NCBI GenBank assembly: GCA_023284085.1
Contig: JAKVHY010000005.1
Location: 1-64,000, forward strand
Reading direction: 5' to 3'
Source: Shewanella benthica
Lineage (GTDB): Bacteria; Pseudomonadota; Gammaproteobacteria; Enterobacterales; Shewanellaceae
DNA: 64,000 bases
Part shown: one piece after another, positions 9,835 through 20,393 of the stretch
Layout of the letters: each line of letters opens with the position of its first letter
How positions within the stretch are numbered: the first letter of the stretch is position 1
The notes under the pieces: generated by a model
Told to the model about the DNA's origin: nothing
The model's input: only the letters and a program-made list of their open reading frames with translations
The model's database searches: none
Made by a program: the position numbers and the translations under genes

Positions 9835-11058
9835 ATGTCGAATCAAATAAAGAAAACAGATGTGAAAAAAGTTGTCCTGGCATATTCGGGTGGACTGGAT
9901 ACGTCGGCTATTATCCCCTGGCTAAAAGAGACCTATGATAATTGTGAAATTATTGCCTTCTGTGCCGATGTGGGTCAGGGAGATGCCGAGCTCGAAGGCC
10001 TCCATGCCAAGGCGATTGCTTCGGGTGCCTCCGAGTGCTATATCGTCGACCTTAAAGAAGAACTGGTTGCCGATTATATCTATCCAACTATAGCTACTGG
10101 CGCCATCTATGAAGGTACTTACTTACTCGGCACTTCTATGGCTAGGCCTATTATTGCTAAGGCCCAGGTAGAAATCGCACGTAAAGTCGGCGCCGATGCT
10201 GTCTGTCATGGCTGTACCGGTAAAGGCAACGATCAGGTTCGTTTCGAAGGCTGTTTCGCCGCGCTGGCTCCGGATCTAAAAGTGATCGCTCCATGGCGTG
10301 AATGGGAGATGGTGAGTCGTGAGGATCTACTCGACTACTTGGCCGAGCGTAATATCGAGACAAGCTCTTCGATAACCAAAATTTACAGTCGTGATGCCAA
10401 TGCCTGGCATATTTCACACGAGGGTGGCGAGTTGGAAGATCCGTGGAACGAACCGTCTAAAGGCGTGTGGACCATGACAGTCGCCCCTGAAGATGCCCCG
10501 GATGTACCTGAATATGTGACGCTGGAATTAGAGCAGGGCAAGATCACTAAGGTTAACGGTGAGGCGCTGTCTCCTTACGCGGCACTCACGGTGCTAAACG
10601 AAGTGGCAGGAGCTCATGGTGTAGGCAGAATCGATATCACAGAGAATAGGCTGGTAGGCATGAAGTCTCGTGGTTGTTATGAGACTCCAGGTGGCACTGT
10701 GATGTTTGCGGCGCTACGTGCCATCGAAGAGTTGGTACTCGATAAGTCGAGCCGTGAGTGGCGTGAGCAAGTTGGCGCACAGATGGCTCAGCTGGTTTAT
10801 GACGGACGTTGGTTCACTCCTCTTTGTGAGTCCCTGCTAGCCGCCTCAGGGCCCTTAGCTAAGTTAGTTAATGGTGAAGTCGTCATTAAGCTTTACAAGG
10901 GTCAGGCTCAAGCGGTTAAGAAGCGCTCACCTAACAGTCTGTATTCTGAAGAGTTTGCGACCTTTGGCGAAGATGATGTGTATAACCAGAAAGATGCCGA
11001 AGGCTTTATTCGTCTCTACTCGCTCGCTAGTCGCATCAGAGCACTGAAGGGTCTGTAA
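9835..11058 (+). CDS. argG: Argininosuccinate synthase
   Basis: This 407-residue ATP-dependent ligase condenses citrulline and aspartate. The N-type ATP pyrophosphatase P-loop AYSGGLDTS is at residues 16-24, and the family signature with [13 protein letters not shown] follows near residue 125. The length is that of the type-1 bacterial enzyme; the enteric type-2 form is longer. It follows argF by 67 bases. A short hairpin after its stop may reduce transcription into argH. Confidence 0.96.
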   Translation: MSNQIKKTDVKKVVLAYSGGLDTSAIIPWLKETYDNCEIIAFCADVGQGDAELEGLHAKAIASGASECYIVDLKEELVADYIYPTIATGAIYEGTYLLGTSMARPIIAKAQVEIARKVGADAVCHGCTGKGNDQVRFEGCFAALAPDLKVIAPWREWEMVSREDLLDYLAERNIETSSSITKIYSRDANAWHISHEGGELEDPWNEPSKGVWTMTVAPEDAPDVPEYVTLELEQGKITKVNGEALSPYAALTVLNEVAGAHGVGRIDITENRLVGMKSRGCYETPGGTVMFAALRAIEELVLDKSSREWREQVGAQMAQLVYDGRWFTPLCESLLAASGPLAKLVNGEVVIKLYKGQAQAVKKRSPNSLYSEEFATFGEDDVYNQKDAEGFIRLYSLASRIRALKGL

Positions 11059-11084
11059 ATCGCGGCAGATTATTTAATTAAAAT

Positions 11085-11108
11085 AAAGGGCGCTAAGCGT
11101 CCTTTTTT
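11085..11108 (+). terminator. Weak intercistronic hairpin between argG and argH
   Basis: GGGCGC pairs with GCGTCC (one G-T pair) around a TAA loop, followed by six T residues. Because argH follows at once and belongs to the same pathway, this is best read as a partial terminator or attenuator within the operon. Confidence 0.55.
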
Positions 11109-11129
11109 GTAAAAGATGAGGATACCAGC

Positions 11130-12494
11130 ATGGCATTATGGGGCGGAAGATTTAGTCAGGGAAGCAGTGCATTGTTTAAATTATTCAATGATTCACTGCC
11201 TGTGGATTACCGTTTGATTGAACAGGACATCGTCGGCTCGATAGCCTGGGCCGAAGCAATCACACAGGTCGGAGTCTTGACTCAGGAAGAGTGCACTCAG
11301 TTGCAGCAGGCGTTGAAAGACCTATTAGCCGAGGTTGAAGATAAGCCTGAGTTGATCTTGGCATCGGGCGCCGAAGATATTCATAGCTTCGTCGAGCAAT
11401 CACTTATCGCTAAAGTAGGTGATCTGGGCAAGAAAATACACACAGGGCGCTCCCGTAATGACCAGGTGGCTACCGATCTTAAACTATGGTGCAAGAAGGA
11501 GGGTCAACAGCAACTCGTTTTACTAAAGAGCTTGAGACAAGCACTTCTAGAACTGGCTCAAAGAGAGCTCGATGCAGTTATGCCGGGTTATACCCATCTG
11601 CAGCGTGCTCAGCCCATTGCATTTGGTCACTGGTGTCTAGCCTATGTTGAGATGTTTGAGCGTGATATTAGCCGCTTAGAAGATGCACTCAAGCGGGCCG
11701 ATACTTGTCCTCTGGGTACAGGAGCGCTTGCCGGTACGGCTTATCCAATGGATAGATACAAGTTAGCCGCAGCATTAGGATTTGCCTCTCCGACCCTTAA
11801 CAGTTTAGATTCGGTCTCCGACAGAGATCATGTGATTGAGATCTGCAGCGATGCTTCAATCAGCATGATGCATCTGAGTCGTATGGCAGAAGACCTCATC
11901 TTCTTCAACAGTGGTGAAGCGGGCTTCATCGACTTAGATGATGAAGTGACCTCGGGCTCATCTCTGATGCCACAGAAGAAAAATCCCGATGCTCTGGAGC
12001 TTATCAGGGGTAAGACAGGGCGTGTGTACGGTAGTCTGATTGGCATTCTGACGACGATGAAGGCGCTTCCTCTGGCATATAACAAGGATATGCAGGAAGA
12101 CAAGGAGGGATTGTTTGATGTTATGGATAGCTGGGCTATCTGTCTCGAGATGGCGGCACTGGTCTTGAGTGGCCTTAAGGTTAATCGTGAGAATACCTTA
12201 AGAGCGGCTCAACAAGGTTATGCAAACTCGACCGAACTAGCCGATTACTTAGTGGCTAAGGGAATGCCATTCAGAGAAGCGCATCATGTAGTGGGTGAAG
12301 TGGTGGTTAAAGCCATAGCGGCAAAGAAACCCTTGGAGGATTTTGCATTAGAGGAGCTACAAGCTTTTTCTAATATCATTGCCGATGACGTGTATGCCTG
12401 CCTGACCATAGAGTCTTGCCTGGCAAAGAGAGAAGCCCTAGGTGGAACTTCGCTGCCTCAGGTGAAAGCGGCACTGGCGAGTAAGTTAGCCTGA
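11130..12494 (+). CDS. argH: Argininosuccinate lyase
   Basis: The 454-residue enzyme cleaves argininosuccinate to arginine and fumarate, the last step of the pathway. It belongs to the fumarase/aspartase superfamily: TGRSRND at residues 105-111 and the superfamily signature [12 protein letters not shown] at 276-287, with the catalytic serine loop. It ends at normal length. There is no C-terminal ArgA-like acetyltransferase fusion of the kind found in Vibrio and Moritella. GAGGA precedes the ATG. Last gene of the arg operon, followed by a terminator shared with mrcA. Confidence 0.97.
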   Translation: MALWGGRFSQGSSALFKLFNDSLPVDYRLIEQDIVGSIAWAEAITQVGVLTQEECTQLQQALKDLLAEVEDKPELILASGAEDIHSFVEQSLIAKVGDLGKKIHTGRSRNDQVATDLKLWCKKEGQQQLVLLKSLRQALLELAQRELDAVMPGYTHLQRAQPIAFGHWCLAYVEMFERDISRLEDALKRADTCPLGTGALAGTAYPMDRYKLAAALGFASPTLNSLDSVSDRDHVIEICSDASISMMHLSRMAEDLIFFNSGEAGFIDLDDEVTSGSSLMPQKKNPDALELIRGKTGRVYGSLIGILTTMKALPLAYNKDMQEDKEGLFDVMDSWAICLEMAALVLSGLKVNRENTLRAAQQGYANSTELADYLVAKGMPFREAHHVVGEVVVKAIAAKKPLEDFALEELQAFSNIIADDVYACLTIESCLAKREALGGTSLPQVKAALASKLA

Positions 12495-12543
12495 AAATGA
12501 AATAATTTTCTAAATCATTAATTTGTAATGTATAAAACATAAA

Positions 12544-12580
12544 AAAAGCACTATTGAGTTAATCACTTTATAGTGCTTTT
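12544..12580. terminator. Bidirectional terminator between argH and mrcA
   Basis: AAAAGCACTA at 12544-12553 pairs with TAGTGCTTTT at 12571-12580. A-rich and T-rich flanks allow it to work for both convergent genes. Confidence 0.85.
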
Positions 12581-12619
12581 TATTTCGTTTTTTATACTGG
12601 TTTTGTGGGCCAGAAGCCT

Positions 12620-15148
12620 TTATTGGAATAGTTCATCGGCCGAATCTTCGATGAATATATCGTTTGACTCATTGGTCTCTGTGGCAAATTCCTTTGGCTC
12701 AGTTCCGGAGATAAAATACTCGAACGAGCTAGTATAATCCGTTTTTCTGGTTAACTTACCCGTGGCCAGATCGATTCTGACAGAAATGATCCCTTGGGGA
12801 GGAGTCGTTGGAATTTCGGGCGTGCCGGTGAGTGCATCCTTCATAAACTCATTCCAACCCGGTCCCGCAGTTTTCGCTCCGGCTTCGGCAGCCGAGATCT
12901 GATCTTTAGCAGCATTGGCATCCCAAGTGGTTCTGCCAAGCTCCTTGCTGTGATCATCGAAACCCACCCATACGGTGGTGGCAAGCTTAGGATTGAAGCC
13001 ACTGAACCAGGTATCCCTTGATTCGTTGGTTGTACCTGTTTTACCTGCAATATCATGGCGCTTAACCACGCGTGAGGCTCGCCAAGCTGTACCATTCCAG
13101 CCGGTTCCCTTGCTCCAGTTGCCGCCGCCCCAAATTACACTCTTTAACGCTTCCGTGACCAAGAATGCGGTTTGCTCCGAGATGATCCTCTTTGCATAGC
13201 GAGCATCGGGACCACCGCAACTGTCGGCATCTGTAACCTGTTCAGCCTGTTTAAACTCTTCAGCCATAGCGGCAAAGGGATCATCACTGATAGGCAGTGG
13301 CTCGGCATTAGGGGGACAAGCTAATGTCGGGCTAGATTTCTCAATCACAGTACCGTAGGAGTCTTCAATGAGTTCGATAAAGTAAGGTTCGACCTTGTAG
13401 CCACCGTTAGCGAAAGTGGAGAAAGCGGTGACGACCTGCAGTGGTGTGACTGAGTTCGAACCCAGCGCGATAGATTCGTTTCTGGGGATATCGTCACGGG
13501 TGAAACCAAACTTAACCAAGGTATCGATAGCCTTATCCAGACCGGCATAACGCATGGTCCTCACCGACATGACGTTGATGGATTGAGCGAGTCCCACACG
13601 TAATCGAGTCGGTCCAGTGTAGCGATCTGGGGAGTTCTTAGGACGCCATGCGGTACCTTGTCTGGTATCTGCATTATTGATAGGTGCATTGTTAATGAGC
13701 GTCGCTAGGGTATAACCTTTCTCAATTGCAGCGGTATAGATGAATGGCTTAATATTCGAGCCTAACTGTCGCTTGGCTTGGGTGACACGATTATATTGAC
13801 TGGTGTGAAAACTGAAACCACCGACTAACGCCTCTATCGCACCATTGTGTGGGTCGAGTGAAACGATCGCACTGGATACCACAGGAATTTGGGATAACTG
13901 CCAGAAGTCGCCGTTATTACGTAACCAGACTTGTTCGCCAACAGTCAGTATTTGCTCCGCAGTTTTAGGCGCTCTTCCTTGTCGTTTGTTACTAATGAAT
14001 TTTCGCGCCCATTTCAAACCTTGCCAATCCACTTGGATTGTCTCCCCTGAAGAGGTGAGTAAGGATGCACTCTGTTCTTCGATACTCATTACGGCAGCGG
14101 GGACCAAGCCTTGGAAAGCCTGAGTCTGTTTGAGTCGCGTGAGTAAATGAGAGGTTTCGAGTGGGGTGTCTGTCCATAAAACATCGGTCGAACCACGATA
14201 GCCGTGTCTTTGATCGTAGGAATACACGTTATTTCTAAGCGCATGTTGAGCGTCTAGCTGTAGCTTGGAGTCTATGCTGGTGTAAACATTATAACCGCCG
14301 GTATAGGCCTCCTCTTCACCAAACTTATTAACCAGGTAATCTCTGGCCATCTCGGAAATATAGGGAGCATATAAGCTGATCTCTGCGCCATGGTATTTTG
14401 CCGTTACGGGAGCCAGAATAGCTTCAGAATATTGTGATTGAGTAATATTCTTCTTCTCCAGCATACGGCTTAATACCCAATTGCGTCGATTGGTTGCTCT
14501 GCTAGGGTTGCGGATTGGATTCGCTGCCGATGGTGCTTGAGGAAGACCGGCGATCATGGCCATCTCAGGTAAGTTGAGCTCTTCGAGCTCTTTACCATAA
14601 TAAACTTGTGCCGCAGCCCCTACGCCATATGCACGGTTGCCTAAGAAAGAACGATTAAGGTAAAGCTCTAATATTTGCTCTTTTGACAGTGCTTTTTCGA
14701 TTTTTATCGCTAGAAATATTTCTTTAATCTTGCGTATGTATGTCTTCTCTCGAGAGAGGAAGAATCCGCGTGCCACCTGTTGGGTGATGGTACTGGCTCC
14801 CTGGCTCTTCTTCCCAGTGGTGATCAAAATGATAGCTGCGCGAGTGATACCGATAGGGTCTATGCCATGATGCTGGAAGAAACGGGCATCTTCTGTGTCT
14901 AAAACGGCATCGATGAGTAATGGTGGAACATCCTCAAAGGCAACGGGGATGCGCCTTTTCTCACCAAATTGTGAGATCATTTTTCCGTCACTGCTATAGA
15001 TGCGTAAAGGAGTCTGTAGCTTAACTGTCTTCAGTGTATTTACGTCAGGAAGGTCGGGTAAGACATAGAAATATGCTGCAGCAATAGCGCCTATTCCTAA
15101 TAGGGTTAAACTAAAAAGAGCGATAACAATACGTTTAAACCACTTCAC
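12620..15148 (-). CDS. mrcA: Penicillin-binding protein 1A (bifunctional glycosyltransferase/transpeptidase)
   Basis: This 842-residue class A PBP polymerises and crosslinks peptidoglycan from the inner membrane. A short cytoplasmic tail and one membrane anchor (about residues 7-29) lead into the GT51 domain, with the catalytic EDARFFQHHG at 86-95 and GASTITQQ at 117-124. The transpeptidase has the serine motif SNIK at 464-467, SIN at 523-525 and KTGTTNE in the last quarter. The central insert between domains is typical of PBP1A. Its usual outer-membrane activator, LpoA, is also encoded in this window (31304-33199). It is divergent from pilM, as in enteric bacteria where mrcA faces hofMNOPQ. 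Confidence 0.95.
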   Translation of the reverse strand: MKWFKRIVIALFSLTLLGIGAIAAAYFYVLPDLPDVNTLKTVKLQTPLRIYSSDGKMISQFGEKRRIPVAFEDVPPLLIDAVLDTEDARFFQHHGIDPIGITRAAIILITTGKKSQGASTITQQVARGFFLSREKTYIRKIKEIFLAIKIEKALSKEQILELYLNRSFLGNRAYGVGAAAQVYYGKELEELNLPEMAMIAGLPQAPSAANPIRNPSRATNRRNWVLSRMLEKKNITQSQYSEAILAPVTAKYHGAEISLYAPYISEMARDYLVNKFGEEEAYTGGYNVYTSIDSKLQLDAQHALRNNVYSYDQRHGYRGSTDVLWTDTPLETSHLLTRLKQTQAFQGLVPAAVMSIEEQSASLLTSSGETIQVDWQGLKWARKFISNKRQGRAPKTAEQILTVGEQVWLRNNGDFWQLSQIPVVSSAIVSLDPHNGAIEALVGGFSFHTSQYNRVTQAKRQLGSNIKPFIYTAAIEKGYTLATLINNAPINNADTRQGTAWRPKNSPDRYTGPTRLRVGLAQSINVMSVRTMRYAGLDKAIDTLVKFGFTRDDIPRNESIALGSNSVTPLQVVTAFSTFANGGYKVEPYFIELIEDSYGTVIEKSSPTLACPPNAEPLPISDDPFAAMAEEFKQAEQVTDADSCGGPDARYAKRIISEQTAFLVTEALKSVIWGGGNWSKGTGWNGTAWRASRVVKRHDIAGKTGTTNESRDTWFSGFNPKLATTVWVGFDDHSKELGRTTWDANAAKDQISAAEAGAKTAGPGWNEFMKDALTGTPEIPTTPPQGIISVRIDLATGKLTRKTDYTSSFEYFISGTEPKEFATETNESNDIFIEDSADELFQ

Positions 15149-15333
15149 CAGATAATTCCATTATTTATAGCAGGGACAACAGTATATAAGGGGATAGCCC
15201 AATGGTGAAGTTAAAAATAGTTGTCAAAAAAATGGCAATTGTAAAATAAGGAAACATCCTGTACAAATACCGATAACGAGTTGATTTTGTGCTAATCTAA
15301 TTGCTGAATAATAACAAAAAGTGACATTTGACT

Positions 15334-16413
15334 ATGCTTTCGAAATTATGGAAGCGTCAGGCTCCGCAGATGGTGGGGATCGATGTAGGTTCCCATGAGA
15401 TAAAGGCGATACTGCTGAGCAAGACGGCCGACGGTTATAAAATTGTGAGTCATGCTGCAGTACCCGTGAAAAGGGGTGCTGTTAACGATCATGAGATCAG
15501 AGATAATGATGCAATTACCGAGTCGTTGAGGCAAGTAAAACGTAGCCTGCCTAAAGGGGCCAAATTTGCTGCCGTGGCGGTATCTGGATCTGCAGTGATG
15601 ACAAAAGTCATCTATATGGATGCCACCCTGAGTGAAGAGGAGATGGAAGCCCAAATTGATATCGAGGCAGATAACCTCATTCCCTATTCTCTGGATGAAG
15701 TGAGTATCGATTTTGAAACCTTGAGTGTGAACAGCACGGATCCCAGCAAAGTCGATGTCTTGTTAAGCGCGTGTCGCACAGAAAATATCGATGCTCGTGT
15801 CGATGTCTTAGATGACATCAATATAGAAACGAAAGTGGTCGATATCGAAGGTTATGCGCTAGGACGATCATTTGAGCTGGTTGCTGCTCAACTGCCTGGT
15901 GAGGCCAAAAATAAGGTGGTAGCACTTGTCGATATAGGCGCTAACATAACGACTTTCGCGGTAGTTGAAAATGGCGAGACAAGTTTTATTCGAGAGCAAG
16001 CATTCGGTGGTGAACAATTTACTCAGTCAATACTCTCATTTTATGGCATGTCTCATGAGCAAGCCGAAAAAGCCAAGATAGAAGGCGATCTTCCCCGAAA
16101 TTACATGTTTGAAGTTTTATCGCCATTTCAAACGCAATTACTGCAGCAGATAAAGCGGACATTGCAGATCTACTGTACTTCAAGCGGTAAAGATAAAGTG
16201 GATCACATAGTGTTATGTGGCGGCACTTCTAAACTCGAGGGGATGGCCAATCTGTTAACCAATGAATTGGGTGTGCATACTATTATAGCGGATCCGTTTC
16301 AGGGGTGTTTACATGCCGAGGATGACGTGAAAAATAGATTACAGCCTGATATCAGTAAATACATGGTGGCTTGTGGATTAGCGCTGAGGAGTTATTCTCA
16401 ATGGCGAACATAA
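15334..16413 (+). CDS. pilM: Type IV pilus assembly protein PilM
   Basis: PilM is an actin-like cytoplasmic protein that binds nucleotide and the N-terminus of PilN and links the pilus alignment complex to the motor. The protein has the actin-fold phosphate loop GIDVGSHEIKA near its start and VALVDIGAN about two-thirds of the way to IVLCGGTSKLEG. I chose the ATG at 15334 (359 residues, MLSKLWKR) over a TTG two codons upstream. It is the first gene of pilMNOPQ, divergent from mrcA, with a promoter presumably in 15149-15333. pilN starts inside its 3' end. Confidence 0.94.
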   Translation: MLSKLWKRQAPQMVGIDVGSHEIKAILLSKTADGYKIVSHAAVPVKRGAVNDHEIRDNDAITESLRQVKRSLPKGAKFAAVAVSGSAVMTKVIYMDATLSEEEMEAQIDIEADNLIPYSLDEVSIDFETLSVNSTDPSKVDVLLSACRTENIDARVDVLDDINIETKVVDIEGYALGRSFELVAAQLPGEAKNKVVALVDIGANITTFAVVENGETSFIREQAFGGEQFTQSILSFYGMSHEQAEKAKIEGDLPRNYMFEVLSPFQTQLLQQIKRTLQIYCTSSGKDKVDHIVLCGGTSKLEGMANLLTNELGVHTIIADPFQGCLHAEDDVKNRLQPDISKYMVACGLALRSYSQWRT

Positions 16414-16976
16414 ACTTACTCCCTTGGCGTGAAGAAGCGCGAGAGAAACAGAAAAAAGATTATATTGGTATTTTAGCTTTGGTTTTTTTGGTGTCTTCTT
16501 TAATGGTTTATCTGGCACTGGGTTTCGTCGATATGATGACAGACAACCAAAAGTCCAGGAATGCTTACTTACAATCTGAGATTAGCTTGCTAGAGACACA
16601 GATCGCCGAAATTAAAGAGATAAAAACCAGAAAGAAAGATATCGAGCGGCGTACCGAGATTATTTTAAACTTGCAACAATCAAGAAACTCACCTACTCAT
16701 GTCCTAGATGAATTAGTCAGGATTGTTCCGCCGGGGATCTATCTTTCCAGCATCGAGAAGAAGGGAAGCTTGTTGTGGATTGAGGGGCGCAGTGAGTCGA
16801 ATAACAATGTCGCTAATATGATGAGAAAAGTAAAAACCTCAAGGTGGCTACACAATCCAAATATGCAGTCTATTGTTGCTCAAAATATAGAACTGAGGCA
16901 GTTACAACGCTTTAGCCTAAAAGTGACGATTAAGGACAATGAGCAAACTGAAGCGGTACAAGGAGCGAGTAAATGA
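16401..16976 (+). CDS. pilN: Type IV pilus assembly protein PilN
   Basis: A 191-residue inner-membrane protein. The N-terminal ANINLLPWRE is the conserved PilN motif that docks into PilM. One membrane helix (about residues 24-42) is followed by a coiled-coil segment and a periplasmic ferredoxin-like domain that pairs with PilO. The ATG at 16401 overlaps pilM by 13 bases and has GAGGAG at 16386-16391, so the longer open frame from 16371 is not used. It overlaps pilO by 4 bases. Confidence 0.93.
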   Translation: MANINLLPWREEAREKQKKDYIGILALVFLVSSLMVYLALGFVDMMTDNQKSRNAYLQSEISLLETQIAEIKEIKTRKKDIERRTEIILNLQQSRNSPTHVLDELVRIVPPGIYLSSIEKKGSLLWIEGRSESNNNVANMMRKVKTSRWLHNPNMQSIVAQNIELRQLQRFSLKVTIKDNEQTEAVQGASK

Positions 16977-17590
16977 ACCTCGATCTGGAGCAGTTTAATG
17001 ATATTGACTTTGAGAATATAGGTGGCTGGCCGCCACTGGTTAAAATAGTATTCGCAGCCTTACTTGCCGTCTGTATTTTTGTTGCGAGCTATTTTCTATT
17101 TATCTCGGATGCGATCGATCGACTAGATACAGAACAGAGAGCTGAAACGAGCTTAAAAAATGACTTCAAGTCTAAGTACCAACTGGCTGCAAACTTGAAA
17201 CTCTATCGAGAACAGCTTGCCAAGATGGAAGTGCAATTTGCAGAATTGCTTAAAATGTTGCCTTCTCAGAATGAGATGCCCGGATTGGTCGATGATATTA
17301 CCTTTGTGGCAACAGATTCAGGTTTGAGGATAGACAGCCTGGATTGGCGTGAAGAGATACAAAGAGACTTCTATATCGAGTTTCCTATCAGCATGACGGT
17401 GAGTGGCGAGTATCATGAGTTAGGCCAATTTGTCAGTGGTGTGGCTAAATTGCCGCGTATTGTGAGTTTGCATGACTTCGTTATCAAGAAAACAGATGAC
17501 GGTACCTTAGGCATGGAGATACTCGCTAAGACATACCGCTTCAAGGAAGGGGTTGATCTACCACTAGAAGATAAGAAGGGGGCTAAATAG
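16973..17590 (+). CDS. pilO: Type IV pilus assembly protein PilO
   Basis: A 205-residue bitopic inner-membrane protein. A short cytoplasmic N-terminus is followed by one helix (about residues 23-45), a coiled coil, and a periplasmic domain with the conserved MLPSQNEMPGLVDDI segment typical of PilO. It forms a heterodimer with PilN and contacts PilP. The ATGA overlap with pilN shows coupled translation. pilP begins on the base after its stop codon. Confidence 0.93.
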   Translation: MNLDLEQFNDIDFENIGGWPPLVKIVFAALLAVCIFVASYFLFISDAIDRLDTEQRAETSLKNDFKSKYQLAANLKLYREQLAKMEVQFAELLKMLPSQNEMPGLVDDITFVATDSGLRIDSLDWREEIQRDFYIEFPISMTVSGEYHELGQFVSGVAKLPRIVSLHDFVIKKTDDGTLGMEILAKTYRFKEGVDLPLEDKKGAK

Positions 17591-18109
17591 ATGATAAAAC
17601 TCCTTTCTTTATGTATTTCAATATTTTTTTTAACGGGTTGTGTTGGCGACCGCAGTGATCTTGAACTATTCGTCACCACGACTAAGGCACAGCATGTCGC
17701 TCATATCCCAAAACTGAAAGAGGCGCCTAAGTTTGAACATTTTGTGTATCACGCCAATTTGATGCGTAGTCCATTTGTTCCTCCCTCGCGTGAACTGACA
17801 GAAGAGTTGATAGATACGACGAAAGATTGTCTTCAACCGGATCTTAAGAGGCGTAAGGGGCGTCTGGAAACTTATGCGCTGGACAACTTAAAGATGCGTG
17901 GAACCTTGAGTGAAACAGACATCATCTGGGCCTTAGTTGAGACCAATGATGCTAGTGTTTATCGCTTAGGTATTGGTGAGTATTTAGGACTCTATAATGG
18001 TCGTATTACTAAAGTTACTCAGCAAATGGTCGAAATAATTGAATTAATACCAGACGGTTCTGGTTGCTGGACTGAAAGGTTAAGCAGCATGGAACTTACT
18101 GGCGAATAA
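17591..18109 (+). CDS. pilP: Type IV pilus assembly lipoprotein PilP
   Basis: The 172-residue protein has a lipoprotein signal with lipobox LTGC (Cys17). A disordered linker leads to the C-terminal beta domain (GTLSETDIIWALVE, YLGLYNGRITKV) that binds the secretin PilQ. It bridges the PilN/PilO pair in the inner membrane to the outer-membrane pore. Gene order and zero-base spacing from pilO place it in the pilMNOPQ operon. Confidence 0.92.
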   Translation: MIKLLSLCISIFFLTGCVGDRSDLELFVTTTKAQHVAHIPKLKEAPKFEHFVYHANLMRSPFVPPSRELTEELIDTTKDCLQPDLKRRKGRLETYALDNLKMRGTLSETDIIWALVETNDASVYRLGIGEYLGLYNGRITKVTQQMVEIIELIPDGSGCWTERLSSMELTGE

Positions 18110-18130
18110 CAAGCGAAGGATGAGGGAATA

Positions 18131-20185
18131 ATGGAATCTTCTGCCGCGATAAAAAACGTGTTTAATAAATCTTCTTTTTTTAGAGTTCTTGGTGCTTTTG
18201 TATTAATTGTGAGTGCCTCTTATGCTGCGGCCGAAAACCGCCTGGTGGATGTTAAATTTCACTCAGTTGTCGATCATCAGCTAGAACTGCAATTAATCTT
18301 CGAACATGAAGTGATGGCACCCGAAATTGATCTCAATGGATCACCGGCTGAAATTATTTTAGGTTTTAGTGGCAGTATCTCTGGGTTAGAGAAACAGACA
18401 ATGCCAGTAAATACAGTCGGAGTTGAGAATATCAGTGTACGTCAAGTCGATGGCATGATGCGGGTGACGGTTGCGCTGAATAAGGTCAAAGCCTATAAGG
18501 GCAAGCTCAAGGGTAATACCTATAACCTGACGATAAATGATGAGGTCGCCGATCGCAATATGACGACACAAAATCCATTTATTAACGGGATTAATAATAT
18601 CGATTTCAGACGAACTGCAGATGGCGGCGGAGAATTATTGGTTAAGCTAAACAATAGTTCGGTGGCAGCAAACGTGAAGCAGGTCGGTTCAAAACTTGAG
18701 CTGCAGCTTTATAATACCGAAATTGGATCTGATCTCCTGTATGTAATGGATGTACAAGATTTTGCCACGCCAGTGCGTAGTTTTGAAACCTTTAAAGAAG
18801 AATTAACCACGCGAATTCTCATCGATATCTCAGGCCAGTATGAATATAATTACAAGCAGGAAGGTAGTCTGTTTCGCCTCAGTGTTAAGAAGGCTGAGAA
18901 GCTTGCGGTAGCTAAAGAGGATAAAAAGTATGATGGGCGTTCACTGTCGCTAAACTTCCAAAGTATCTCGGTGAGAACCGTGTTACAGATCATCGCGGAT
19001 TATAACGATTTTAACTTAGTCACCAGTGATACCGTCGAAGGTGATATTACCCTGCGTCTGGATGATGTCCCTTGGGATCAGGCCCTGGATCTTATTTTGC
19101 AGACTAAAGGGCTGGATAAGCGCATCGAAGGTAATATTCTTATGATCGCGCCTAGTGAAGAGTTAGCGATTCGTGAGAGACAGCAGTTGGAGAATCAGCT
19201 GGAAGTAAAAGAGTTAGCGCCTTTATATTCTGAATACTTACAGATAAATTACGCTAAAGCATCAGATATCGCTAAATTGTTAAAGAGTGAAGATTCGAGC
19301 CTACTGACTTCACGTGGAAGTGCTGTCGTCGATGAGCGTACCAATACTCTGTTAGTCAGAGATACCGAAGAGACGTTAGAGAATGTACACCGGCTAATCG
19401 AGGTGCTGGATATCCCCATTCGTCAGGTTCTTATTGAGGCTCGAATGGTGACGGTGAAAGATGATGTTTCGGAAGATCTTGGTATTCAATGGGGCATCAC
19501 AGATCAACAAGGTGACAGAGGTACTTCAGGAAGCCTGGAGGGAGCCCAGAGCATAGCCAATGGCATCATACCCGCTCTGGCTGACCGACTCAACGTAGCC
19601 TTACCAGCGCCGGCTGGCGCGGCAAGTATCGCGTTTCATGTCGCCAAGCTTGCAGATGGCACCATACTCGATATGGAGTTAAGCGCCTTGGAGCAAGAGA
19701 ATAAGGGAGAGATCATCGCCAGTCCACGCATTATGACCTCGAATCAGAAAGCGGCATACATAGAGCAAGGCGTAGAGATCCCCTACGTGGAGGCGAGCTC
19801 GAGCGGTGCATCGACAGTAAGTTTTAAGAAGGCTGTGTTGTCACTGCGGGTGACACCGCAAATTACGCCGGATAATCGGGTGATTTTGGATTTAGAGATC
19901 ACGCAAGATTCTCAAGGCAAGGTGGTTGCTACGCCTCTGGGGGAAGCCGTTTCTATCGATACTCAGAGAATCGGTACTCAGGTGCTGGTGAACGATGGTG
20001 AAACCATAGTCTTAGGTGGTATTTATCAACAAAACTTGATCAGCCGAGTGAGTAAAGTACCGATATTGGGGGATATCCCATTCGTCGGTTTTCTTTTCAG
20101 GAGCACTTCAGACAAGAATGAGAGACAAGAACTCTTAATTTTTGTTACGCCAAAAATTATCTCTGAAGATATAAAATATAAATAA
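18131..20185 (+). CDS. pilQ: Type IV pilus secretin PilQ
   Basis: The 684-residue secretin forms the outer-membrane channel for the pilus. A signal peptide (about residues 1-35, ending SYAAAE) is followed by two AMIN-type peptidoglycan-binding regions, an STN/N0 domain starting near residue 275 (LSLNFQSISVRTVLQIIADY), an N1 domain, and the C-terminal secretin barrel. The barrel carries the conserved VPILGDIPFVGFLFR near the end. Length and domain order are standard. Last gene of pilMNOPQ, about 210 bases before aroK. Confidence 0.95.
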   Translation: MESSAAIKNVFNKSSFFRVLGAFVLIVSASYAAAENRLVDVKFHSVVDHQLELQLIFEHEVMAPEIDLNGSPAEIILGFSGSISGLEKQTMPVNTVGVENISVRQVDGMMRVTVALNKVKAYKGKLKGNTYNLTINDEVADRNMTTQNPFINGINNIDFRRTADGGGELLVKLNNSSVAANVKQVGSKLELQLYNTEIGSDLLYVMDVQDFATPVRSFETFKEELTTRILIDISGQYEYNYKQEGSLFRLSVKKAEKLAVAKEDKKYDGRSLSLNFQSISVRTVLQIIADYNDFNLVTSDTVEGDITLRLDDVPWDQALDLILQTKGLDKRIEGNILMIAPSEELAIRERQQLENQLEVKELAPLYSEYLQINYAKASDIAKLLKSEDSSLLTSRGSAVVDERTNTLLVRDTEETLENVHRLIEVLDIPIRQVLIEARMVTVKDDVSEDLGIQWGITDQQGDRGTSGSLEGAQSIANGIIPALADRLNVALPAPAGAASIAFHVAKLADGTILDMELSALEQENKGEIIASPRIMTSNQKAAYIEQGVEIPYVEASSSGASTVSFKKAVLSLRVTPQITPDNRVILDLEITQDSQGKVVATPLGEAVSIDTQRIGTQVLVNDGETIVLGGIYQQNLISRVSKVPILGDIPFVGFLFRSTSDKNERQELLIFVTPKIISEDIKYK

Positions 20186-20393
20186 TACAATGACATAGCC
20201 AGTGATTCACTGCTGGTTATCTTGTTGGTTAATGACTAATTTTACAATATGTGTGTTACATGGCTTGCCATTGACTGTGTTTAACTGAGATAATCATTGG
20301 TCAAGTCTCATTAGAGCAAGGTAACATTTTAGGTCGGTTTTATTTTTCGAATCGACGTCGGCAAACTTCATATAAGATTCAGACGTAATAGCA